Shown: one piece after another, positions 1 to 5,682 of the stretch | How positions within the stretch are numbered: position 1 is the stretch's first letter | How the letters are laid out: the number at the start of each line of letters is the position of its first letter | Source of the DNA: Chloroflexota bacterium | GTDB taxonomy: Bacteria; Chloroflexota; Anaerolineae; Anaerolineales; UBA4823 | DNA length: 5,682 nucleotides | Direction: 5' to 3' | Assembly: GCA_030669775.1 (NCBI GenBank) | Contig: DAOVCZ010000139.1 | Coordinates: 1 to 5,682 of the forward strand | Translations under genes and position numbers: made by a program | The notes under the pieces: generated by a model | What the model was told of the DNA's origin: nothing | The model's input: the letters and a program-made list of their open reading frames with translations, nothing else | Databases searched by the model: none

Positions 1-341
1 TCAGTATGTGGGGATCAAGTGACTTGAATTGGATCTTCCAAGAGGTATTAAACGATAAGCCACCATTCCAGGATCTCGATAAATTCTGGGAGCATTCACC
101 GATCAAGTATATTGGAAATGCAAAAACTCCAACGCTAGTTATTCACAGCGAAAATGACTTACGATGTCCGATTGAGCAGGGTGAACAGGTGTTTGTGGCT
201 CTTAAAACTCTTGGTGTTGATACTGAGATGGTTCGCTTCCCAGGTGAATTTCATGGATTATCCCGCAACGGACGTACAGACCGCCGCATCGTGCGCCTAA
301 ACCACATCCTACACTGGTTTGACAAGTATCTTAAGAATTGA
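1..341 (+). CDS. S9 family serine peptidase (acylaminoacyl-peptidase / prolyl oligopeptidase type), 3' end only
   Basis: This is the C-terminal end of an alpha/beta-hydrolase peptidase of the S9 family, which typically removes N-acylated residues or cleaves short peptides in the cytoplasm. The frame is open to the left edge; the ATG at 6 is internal, not the start, because the visible 111 residues cover only the last part of a catalytic domain. Counting from that Met, the family signature HSENDLRCPIEQGEQ places the catalytic Asp at residue 51, and FPGEFHGLSR places the catalytic His at 83. The tail with RRIVRLNHILHWFDKYL is typical of the acylaminoacyl-peptidase subgroup. The catalytic Ser (GxSxGG) and any beta-propeller lie outside the window. 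The gene ends in TGA, 30 bases before the methyltransferase gene on the same strand, which suggests co-transcription. The family call is firm; the substrate is not known. Confidence 0.93.
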   Translation, partial: SMWGSSDLNWIFQEVLNDKPPFQDLDKFWEHSPIKYIGNAKTPTLVIHSENDLRCPIEQGEQVFVALKTLGVDTEMVRFPGEFHGLSRNGRTDRRIVRLNHILHWFDKYLKN

Positions 342-359
342 GATTGCAAAACCTTATCC

Positions 360-363
360 AGGA
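360..363 (+). promoter_or_regulatory. Shine-Dalgarno for the MttB-like gene
   Basis: AGGA sits 8 bases before the ATG at 372. It supports that start over the next in-frame Met four codons later (384). There is no room for a separate strong promoter and leader in the 30-base gap, so translation from a shared transcript with the upstream peptidase gene is the simplest reading. Confidence 0.6.
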
Positions 364-371
364 ATAATAGA

Positions 372-1838
372 ATGCAACCTAGCATGCAAGTCCTTGCACC
401 AGATATCCTCCCGCGAGTGATTGACGAAGCTCTTCAATTACTCCGTTCTCCGGGAGTTAAAGTAGGCGCTCCTGAGGCGATTGATTTGTTGCACAGCTCT
501 GGAGCCAAGGTCAACATGAATGGTAGCATTGTTCAAATCCCAGAGGAATTAATCCTCAATTCACTGGAAACTGTTCCTCACGATTTCTATTTGTACGATG
601 CGGATGGTGATCCCGCAGTTCATTACTCAGACAACAAGATCCATTTCGATCCTGGATCCTCAGGTGTACATATCCTTGATTCAGATTCCCTGGAGCATCG
701 ACCATCCAAGACAGATGATCTCATTCAAATCATAAAGATTTCAGAAATCTTATCTGAGTATGATGCGCAATCCACCGCGGTGGTTTGCCAGGATGTACCA
801 GAGGAGATAGGAGATTTTTATCGTCTTTTCCTGGTCCTGCTATTTTCAAAGAAACCAATCGTCACAGGTACTTTTTCATCTCTGACCAGTCAAGTCATGT
901 TCGATATGCTGCAAATTAGCGCCGTGAACTCTGGGGAAGTGAACGAAAAACCAAGAGCAATATTTGATGTCTGTCCCTCACCTCCATTGAATTGGACAGA
1001 TTTTGCATCCCAGAATTTGATCGATCTCGCAAGAGCAAATATCCCGGCACAAATTGTCTCCATGCCCCTATCGGGTGCTGCTGCACCAGTGACACTGATG
1101 GGCTCAATCGTGCAGCATGCGGCGGAGTGTTTGAGCGGGATCACCATCCACCAGCTCGCCAATCCCGGAGCCGCGATTGTGTGGGGTGGCGCACCAGCTC
1201 TTTTCAATATGCGTGATGGAAATACTTCAGTTGGTTCTGTTGAGACTGCGTTAATGGTTGGTGGCTATGCGCAGGTTGGGAAATTCTTGGATCTTCCCAC
1301 ACATGCTTATTTGGTTGCCACAGATGCGAAATTGATCGATGCACAGGCAGGCATGGAAAGCGCTTCCAGCGCAGTTCTTGGTGTGCTTTCCGGAATTAAT
1401 ATGATCTCCGGGGCAGGCATGCTTGATTTCCTTGCCTGCCAAAGTCTCGAGAAATTGGTGATTGACGCTGAAGCCATCGCAAACGCCAAGCGTTTCATGC
1501 AAGGGATCAAATTACACTCAGGATCATTAGCATTGGAACATTTCAAAGATTTCGAGTTTCCCGGTAATTTCTTAGCGCATAAGCTCACCCGGCAGCTGTT
1601 TCGGGGAGAACAATATTTACCATCCCCAGTCATCGATAGAGGCTCCCTGAGGGCATGGAAAGAAACGGGAAGCAGCAATATCTTAGCAAGAGCGAAAATC
1701 CGGGTAAAGGAGCTTTTATCTATCTACCAACCCCCAGATATCTCCCCTGAGAAAGAACGAGCTCTCTACCAGCTTGTATCTACACTGGCACGGAAAGCCG
1801 GGATGGATAACCTGCCAGAATTCGCCCGTAGGTGGTAA
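372..1838 (+). CDS. Trimethylamine methyltransferase family (MttB superfamily) protein, non-pyrrolysine type
   Basis: This 488-residue protein has the full length of the MttB superfamily, TIM-barrel enzymes that move a methyl group from a quaternary or tertiary amine to a corrinoid protein. Recognisable blocks are HFDPGSSGV (91-99), YDAQSTAVV (130-138), KPIVTGTFS (161-169), FDVCPSPPL (198-206), MPLSGAAAPVTLMGS (231-245), HQLANPGAAIVWGGAP (260-275), DAKLIDAQAG (318-327) and ISGAGMLDFLACQSLEKLVIDAE (345-367). The frame contains no internal amber codon and ends in TAA, so it belongs with the amber-free members. Characterised examples of that group include glycine betaine methyltransferase MtgB and proline betaine methyltransferase MtpB; the methanogen MttB carries pyrrolysine. 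No signal peptide or membrane segment is seen, so it is cytoplasmic. No corrinoid-binding protein or corrinoid:folate methyltransferase gene is adjacent. It probably shares a transcript with the upstream peptidase. The family is certain; the substrate, and even whether it is a demethylase, are unknown. Confidence 0.95.
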   Translation: MQPSMQVLAPDILPRVIDEALQLLRSPGVKVGAPEAIDLLHSSGAKVNMNGSIVQIPEELILNSLETVPHDFYLYDADGDPAVHYSDNKIHFDPGSSGVHILDSDSLEHRPSKTDDLIQIIKISEILSEYDAQSTAVVCQDVPEEIGDFYRLFLVLLFSKKPIVTGTFSSLTSQVMFDMLQISAVNSGEVNEKPRAIFDVCPSPPLNWTDFASQNLIDLARANIPAQIVSMPLSGAAAPVTLMGSIVQHAAECLSGITIHQLANPGAAIVWGGAPALFNMRDGNTSVGSVETALMVGGYAQVGKFLDLPTHAYLVATDAKLIDAQAGMESASSAVLGVLSGINMISGAGMLDFLACQSLEKLVIDAEAIANAKRFMQGIKLHSGSLALEHFKDFEFPGNFLAHKLTRQLFRGEQYLPSPVIDRGSLRAWKETGSSNILARAKIRVKELLSIYQPPDISPEKERALYQLVSTLARKAGMDNLPEFARRW

Positions 1839-1921
1839 TATTTCCTCTCGCGATTAATCCCACACCTGTAATGTATCTTCCATAAACAAATTTCCATCTA
1901 TTATTCAGAGAATACTAAGAC

Positions 1922-1937
1922 TGACCACCCCAGGTCA
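1922..1937. repeat. Short inverted repeat in the convergent gap, weak terminator candidate
   Basis: TGACC and GGTCA flank a 6-base loop, in the 131 bases between the convergent stops of the methyltransferase and proline dehydrogenase genes. The stem is only 5 bp and has no U-tract on either strand, so termination is inferred from position rather than shown by sequence. A second small AT-rich dyad (TATTC/GAATA) lies at 1902-1914. Confidence 0.2.
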
Positions 1938-1969
1938 ATTCATTACATTATCAGCGATATCAACGACTC

Positions 1970-2929
1970 TTAACGGAAGAAATTGGATAAGAAGAACCAT
2001 AGATTTGCCGGGCGCTCGGCTAGACGACGGGTGAAATAAGGGTACCACTCTCTACCATAAGGCACGTAAACTCGGACGGGGTAACCTTCTGCAGCTAAAC
2101 TTTCCTGCAAATCACGCCTGATTCCATACAGCATTTGGAATTCTATTGCCTGTTTCGGGTAGCCGGATTTCTCAATACGTTGCTTCGTGAAAATAACCCT
2201 CTTCTCATCGTGGGTTGCGATGGCCGGAATGGGAGGAATTTTGCCATCTTCACTCAGCGTTGGAGCGTGGTTCGTAATAGAACCTGACACCAGCTGCTCC
2301 ACTATGCGGTCAAAACTCGCATCAACATCGAACTTTTTCGGGTAGGCGATCTTTTCAGGCTCATCATAAGCCCCTTTACACAATCTGATCCTGGAACCAG
2401 ATTCTAGAAGATTTGTTACATCATCTTCACTGCGGTATAGATAGGATTGGATAACGATACCAACATTCTCGCTACTGTACCGTTCTTGCATCGACCGAAA
2501 GAGTTTTAAGGTCTTATCCACCCACTGAGAATCTTCGATATCTATGCGGACAAAGGTGTTCAGCTCTATTGTAGTATTCAAAATTCTGTTAAGGTTATCC
2601 GCGCATAAATTCTCATCCACAGCCAGTCCGATCTGGGTCAGCTTGATGGAGACATTTGACCGGACACCCTCCCGATCAACTCTTTCAAGTATCTCAATGA
2701 TTTCACTTGTGGCTTGTCGGGCTTTTTCTGGATTTGAAGTGTGTTCCCCGAGATGGTCAAGTGTGGCATTGATGTTTTTTGTATTGAGAGCTTTGATAAC
2801 TCGAATGGCATCATCAAGTTCCTCACCCGCGATGAAGCGAGAGGCAGCCCGCCGAGAAAATCCCCATCGAGTAATCAATTGCCGTGCCCAATTAGCTTGA
2901 GAGAGGTAAATTAAGATTGAACGAAGCAT
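1970..2929 (-). CDS. Proline dehydrogenase (monofunctional)
   Basis: This 319-residue FAD-dependent enzyme oxidises L-proline to pyrroline-5-carboxylate, the first step of proline breakdown, passing electrons to the quinone pool. It has the length of the short monofunctional bacterial enzymes rather than bifunctional PutA. Visible family motifs are TLDHLGE (56-62), SNVSIKLTQIGL (91-102, with Lys96 matching the active-site Lys), FVRIDIEDS (126-134, Asp130), GIVIQSYLYR (157-166, flavin-region Gln161), RLCKGAYDEP (182-191), ATHDE (238-242), EFQMLYGIR (263-271) and VYVPYGREWYPYFTRRLAERPAN (287-309). Tyr288, Arg301 and Arg302 align with the substrate-binding Tyr540, Arg555 and Arg556 of E. coli PutA. 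The ATG at 2929 is the only good start: an in-frame TAA lies nine codons upstream (2954-2956). The Shine-Dalgarno is weak (AGAGA-like). No P5C dehydrogenase gene is in the window. A 10-bp hairpin lies 36 bases upstream of the start. No key residue appears to be missing. Confidence 0.96.
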   Translation of the reverse strand: MLRSILIYLSQANWARQLITRWGFSRRAASRFIAGEELDDAIRVIKALNTKNINATLDHLGEHTSNPEKARQATSEIIEILERVDREGVRSNVSIKLTQIGLAVDENLCADNLNRILNTTIELNTFVRIDIEDSQWVDKTLKLFRSMQERYSSENVGIVIQSYLYRSEDDVTNLLESGSRIRLCKGAYDEPEKIAYPKKFDVDASFDRIVEQLVSGSITNHAPTLSEDGKIPPIPAIATHDEKRVIFTKQRIEKSGYPKQAIEFQMLYGIRRDLQESLAAEGYPVRVYVPYGREWYPYFTRRLAERPANLWFFLSNFFR

Positions 2930-2965
2930 CGATGCTATCTCTAAACCGTCGATTTAAATATCAAC

Positions 2966-2992
2966 CGGTCAGATCCTTCATTGATCTGACCG
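2966..2992. promoter_or_regulatory. Perfect 10-bp inverted repeat upstream of proline dehydrogenase; operator or leader hairpin candidate
   Basis: CGGTCAGATC (2966-2975) and its exact complement GATCTGACCG (2983-2992) flank a 7-base spacer. The dyad ends 36 bases before the proline dehydrogenase ATG, in the region between two divergent genes. It has no T-tract directly after it on either strand, so a simple intrinsic terminator is unlikely. It could be a binding site for a dimeric regulator of proline dehydrogenase or of the divergent transporter, or a hairpin in the proline dehydrogenase leader. The symmetry is seen directly; the role is inferred. I do not recognise the sequence as a known operator. 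Confidence 0.4.
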
Positions 2993-3054
2993 TAATAAAC
3001 TACAAATTGGGTATTTGGTGCATGCTACCGACAAATTATTCAAGGAAGTAATTA

Positions 3055-3111
3055 ATGATGGTCCGGAGTCGATATGCCAGTTTAGGATTAATCCAGGCAA
3101 TTTGTCCATGA
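3055..3111 (+). CDS. Possible 18-codon leader ORF upstream of the transporter
   Basis: A good Shine-Dalgarno, AAGGAAG at 3042-3048, stands 6 bases before two consecutive ATG codons. The frame runs 18 codons (MMVRSRYASLGLIQAICP) to TGA at 3109-3111, ending 98 bases before the transporter ATG. The ribosome binding site is better than that of any downstream start in this region. The product matches nothing I recognise and is not enriched in a single amino acid as in classical attenuation peptides. A perfect 10-bp palindrome, GGATTAATCC, lies inside it at 3085-3094. An ORF this short with a purine-rich stretch before it can arise by chance. Confidence 0.2.
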   Translation: MMVRSRYASLGLIQAICP

Positions 3112-3209
3112 GCATTCCAATTGTAGCATTAAACTAATAGAATACTAACCAACAAGGATCACAACCTACTTAGTTACATTCATCCAATCTTTATTAAATT
3201 ACAGCATCA

Positions 3210-4094
3210 ATGAGCAAACAATTTACTGGATACCTTTTCGTCCTGTTAGCGGCAACATTGTGGGGAACTTTGGGTGTATTCTATAAATTCTTAGCGTCAA
3301 GCTTTTTACTATCATCACTCGAAATCGTGTTCTGGCGGGCGTTATTTGCCTCATTGTTCACTTTTTTCCTTCTCGGAGTATGGCGTAGAAATGAGCTCGC
3401 CTTTCCACGGCAAAATATCAGTTTATTCATTGCCATCGGGGTCATAGGCATTGCAGCATTTTATATCGTCTATATCTATGCGATCACCACGATTGGCATT
3501 GGTGTGGCTTCGGTTCTACTTTATAGTGCTGCATTATGGGTGATGTTATTCGGTTTCATATTCCAAGGAAACCGCATAGAAAGAGGTAAGTGGCTGGCTT
3601 TAATTCTCGCACTAACCGGGATAGTTCTTATTGGACAGGTTTACGATTTTGATGAATTGCGTTTAAGTCCCCTGGGATTCATTGCCGGTCTTGGTGCAGG
3701 TTTAGGGTATGCCGCATATATCCTGCTCAACAAAAGAATCAGCCAATATGGATATTCAAGCTGGACCGTTAATGCATATGGCCTAGGGATCGGAGCTGTA
3801 GTCCTATTGCTCCTTCAACAACCGATGGAATTACGTCATTCGCTGACCAATCCAACAATAATGGTTTGGTTGCTCATCCTGGGTATCGTTCCGACATTGG
3901 GTGGTGGGCTGGCTTTCTACGCTGGATTGCAAAGGCTGCCAGCTGTTAATGCTAGCATTGTGGCAACATTTGAACCGGTAGTTGCAACAACTTTGGGTTG
4001 GATCATTTTCTCAGAAAGATTGAAGCTGCCACAGATCATCGGCGGAATACTCGTGGTTGGTTCTGTTATTCTGATCCAATTACCCAGGGATTAA
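3210..4094 (+). CDS. EamA/DMT-superfamily permease
   Basis: This 294-residue inner-membrane protein has the standard 5+5 helix build of the drug/metabolite transporter superfamily, with two EamA repeats at about residues 6-142 and 153-290. The first helix contains the common LLAATLWGTLGVFYKF pattern. Each repeat closes with the family's typical pair of helices: SAALWVMLFGFIFQGNRIERGKWLALILALTGIVLIG (106-142) and FEPVVATTLGWIIFSERLKLPQIIGGILVVGSVILIQ (254-290), each with a charged loop between the helices. Members export or import amino acids, nucleosides or other small metabolites, and the substrate cannot be read from sequence. The ATG at 3210 is forced: an in-frame TAA lies at 3195-3197 and the next Met is residue 111. 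No Shine-Dalgarno is visible in the 20 bases before it, so initiation may be leaderless or coupled to an upstream element. It is divergent from proline dehydrogenase, so export or uptake of an amino acid is possible but unproven. Confidence 0.93.
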   Translation: MSKQFTGYLFVLLAATLWGTLGVFYKFLASSFLLSSLEIVFWRALFASLFTFFLLGVWRRNELAFPRQNISLFIAIGVIGIAAFYIVYIYAITTIGIGVASVLLYSAALWVMLFGFIFQGNRIERGKWLALILALTGIVLIGQVYDFDELRLSPLGFIAGLGAGLGYAAYILLNKRISQYGYSSWTVNAYGLGIGAVVLLLLQQPMELRHSLTNPTIMVWLLILGIVPTLGGGLAFYAGLQRLPAVNASIVATFEPVVATTLGWIIFSERLKLPQIIGGILVVGSVILIQLPRD

Positions 4095-4113
4095 TTGATT
4101 TCAGTTATCAATC
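4088..4113. terminator. Weak dyad spanning two convergent stop codons, possible shared terminator
   Basis: ATTGAT (4094-4099) and ATCAAT (4107-4112) form a 6-bp stem with a 7-base loop; a GGATT/ATCC extension needs a bulge. The dyad covers the 13-base gap between the convergent transporter and glycosyltransferase genes and includes both stops. There is no clear T-tract, so a bidirectional terminator is only suggested by position. Confidence 0.2.
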
Positions 4114-5631
4114 CTCAGGAAGTTGATAGAGAATGAATCGTCTTGACCGATAGATTTCATCTACAGATGTAATATTCACATCATCCATAAAATTACGCCG
4201 CTCCAAGACAACTTCTAGAGTTTGTTCTTGCGCTTGATTTACGACCACAATTGCCCTTTCAAATGATTTTCCTTTTTCCAATTCGGTAAATTCTTTCGCA
4301 AGACCGTTACGCCTCAAATAATATTTCAGAACAACCGTATCAGGGGATGTTACAACAACCACATCTTTGGGTTGAAGGTAATCCATGAGAAAATCCGCTA
4401 CCACCTCAACTTCACCCTGTGAGTGCAATTTCTGATCGTACTGAGGATAATTCCTCATCAAACCTGTTATGAGAGGTAATGTTATAAAAATCCCAATAAG
4501 GCCTACCATCAGAGAATCACCACGGGGAATTCTTCTAAATACCAGTTCAAGTAGGCCGATTATCCCGGCCGAGATCCAGATTACGAAGAAAGGCAGCAGA
4601 AATAACCAAATTCTCGGCCAGGGTGCCACCCGTTGGACCAGGAGTGCGGTCCCAATCCACAAAATTCCAGCCAGGATCAATGGCATCCGCTTGTTCTTGG
4701 GCAATTTGGGAACAAACAATGAGGCTATCAATCCGATAATTGCGATCAGTGATATCAAATGAGGCAAAGCGCGGTTCCATTCCAACCAGGTTTTCCTGAT
4801 TCTGGGTTCTATACTCTGGATAAAATCTGACCAGCCTAGAGCTTCAATTACATCATTGCCAATTAAGGATTGAAGACCGGAATATAAAATAATAGGAAGA
4901 TACAAAATCAAAGCAATGATTATGATCGCAAGAGAAGAAATAAGTAGATAGAGATAATACTTGGTTCCATAAGTATCGCTTACATCGTGGATCAATTTTG
5001 ATAGCAATAGCCAGGAGTATGCCATGCCAATTGGATAAATCATGGTGGGATTTGTATACAATCCAAGACTGGAAAAAATCACCAATAGCCCCCAAGCGAG
5101 CATATTTCGATGATCCTTCACATGTGCTGCTAGACATATAATCAACAGAGCGAACAAAGTTATGATTGTATAACCGCGGGCCGTTGTCGAATAATCAATC
5201 AAAACAGGCAGTGATGCAACAATGCTTGCCCCCACCAGACCGACATTCGAATAATAGAATATTCTCCCTGTTATATACGTAGCTGGAATGATCAAAATCC
5301 CGGCCAAGAACGCGGGAAATCGAATAACCGCTGGTGAATCTCCAAACATCTGGTAGGCCAGATTGACCAAGATGGTATGAAATACCTGATTATTCGGCAA
5401 GTGGTAATCCGTGATCGATATTCGTAGGCCACGTGATGCAAATGCCATGAAAGTATATGTTTCATCATGCCCCATTGGTCTCCACAAGTAAGCATATCTA
5501 AAGAAAGCGCCGAGGATGATGATCCCTGATAAAATCATCAAAGGAATTGCATCTTCTTTGGATGGTAAGATTGTTTTGATAAGTTCTTTGATCTCACCGC
5601 GTCTCAAGGAAAGGAATTTTGCGGAAGACAA
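4108..5631 (-). CDS. GT39/PMT-like multi-pass membrane glycosyltransferase (ArnT-like fold)
   Basis: This protein of at least 507 residues resembles the PMT_2/GT39 group of GT-C glycosyltransferases, which move a sugar from a polyprenyl-phosphate donor to a protein, lipid or glycan on the outer face of the membrane. Counting from the TTG at 5631, a basic N-terminus leads to the first helix (about 30-50). The first outer loop carries GHDE (Asp56, Glu57, the usual catalytic acid position). YHLPNNQVFHTILVNLAYQMFGDSPAVIRFPAFLAG (76-111) and the YSTTARGYT block are standard for the group. About ten hydrophobic segments follow to near residue 392, then a soluble C-terminal domain of about 115 residues (393-507) with alternating strands. 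The start is unsure: TTG has no Shine-Dalgarno, and the same frame has no stop through the 51 bases to the right edge, so the gene may begin beyond it. The first internal Met (32) lies within the first helix. Acceptor and donor are unknown. It converges with the transporter and is not in an operon with any gene shown. Confidence 0.87.
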   Translation of the reverse strand: MSSAKFLSLRRGEIKELIKTILPSKEDAIPLMILSGIIILGAFFRYAYLWRPMGHDETYTFMAFASRGLRISITDYHLPNNQVFHTILVNLAYQMFGDSPAVIRFPAFLAGILIIPATYITGRIFYYSNVGLVGASIVASLPVLIDYSTTARGYTIITLFALLIICLAAHVKDHRNMLAWGLLVIFSSLGLYTNPTMIYPIGMAYSWLLLSKLIHDVSDTYGTKYYLYLLISSLAIIIIALILYLPIILYSGLQSLIGNDVIEALGWSDFIQSIEPRIRKTWLEWNRALPHLISLIAIIGLIASLFVPKLPKNKRMPLILAGILWIGTALLVQRVAPWPRIWLFLLPFFVIWISAGIIGLLELVFRRIPRGDSLMVGLIGIFITLPLITGLMRNYPQYDQKLHSQGEVEVVADFLMDYLQPKDVVVVTSPDTVVLKYYLRRNGLAKEFTELEKGKSFERAIVVVNQAQEQTLEVVLERRNFMDDVNITSVDEIYRSRRFILYQLPED

Positions 5632-5682
5632 TACTGCTGAATTGATTAGTGAATTTGCTCGCCTTTTAAAACCAATTAGAAA

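Noticed and set aside
890..1207. Minus-strand open frame of 105 codons inside the methyltransferase gene
   Set aside because: It lies wholly within a strongly supported gene on the other strand, resembles no family I know, and has the irregular composition of a shadow frame. The same holds for the other frames within 916-1678.
372..1838. Pyrrolysine (amber read-through) in the MttB-like gene
   Set aside because: The frame has no internal TAG and ends in TAA, so the full-length product needs no amber decoding.
1839..1969. RNA gene or small protein in the gap between the convergent genes
   Set aside because: No tRNA-like cloverleaf, no Shine-Dalgarno with a frame of useful length, and only short weak dyads were seen.
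2544..2900. Plus-strand open frame of 118 codons opposite proline dehydrogenase
   Set aside because: It is antisense to conserved proline dehydrogenase motifs and its serine-rich product is typical of a shadow frame.
2930..3209. Sigma-70-type promoters in the divergent region
   Set aside because: AT-rich hexamer-like strings exist (for example TAGAAT at 3138-3143), but none pairs with a good -35 element at 16-18 bases, so no promoter can be placed.
4853..5137. Additional frames within the glycosyltransferase region, including 4469-4762, 4547-4780 and 5292-5495
   Set aside because: All lie inside the membrane glycosyltransferase gene and show no family motif.

Overview
This window carries five protein-coding genes and no recognisable RNA gene, mobile element or CRISPR array. 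The DNA is of moderate GC (roughly mid-40s percent by eye). The gene content suggests an uncultivated or anaerobic member of Chloroflexota (Anaerolineae-like): an acylaminoacyl-peptidase-type S9 protease, an amber-free MttB-superfamily methyltransferase, a short monofunctional proline dehydrogenase and a GT39-like multi-pass membrane protein. The taxonomic call is inferred from remembered family resemblance, not from a marker gene.

Layout. Nucleotides 1-341 (+) are the 3' end of an S9 serine peptidase; its nucleophile-bearing half lies off the left edge. Thirty bases later, on the same strand and probably in the same transcript, is a complete trimethylamine methyltransferase-like gene (372-1838) with a good Shine-Dalgarno. 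A 131-base gap separates it from a convergent proline dehydrogenase (1970-2929, -). A 280-base divergent intergenic region (2930-3209) follows. It holds a perfect 10-bp hairpin close to the proline dehydrogenase start and a possible 18-codon leader ORF with a strong Shine-Dalgarno upstream of an EamA/DMT-family ten-helix transporter (3210-4094, +). The transporter converges, with only 13 bases between stop codons, on a GT39/PMT-type membrane glycosyltransferase (4108-5631, -). The glycosyltransferase frame stays open to the right edge, so its true start may lie outside the window.

How the genes may work together. The first two genes look like a co-transcribed pair. The methyltransferase and the proline dehydrogenase could both belong to use of methylated amines or amino acids: some amber-free MttB relatives demethylate betaines, including proline betaine. 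They converge rather than share an operon, however, and no corrinoid protein, activase or P5C dehydrogenase is present here, so this link is a hypothesis only. The transporter and glycosyltransferase show no clear functional tie to the others.

The window looks mostly ordinary. The points most worth a second look are the amber-free methyltransferase without a corrinoid partner, the dyad upstream of proline dehydrogenase, the small upstream ORF, and the unresolved start of the glycosyltransferase.
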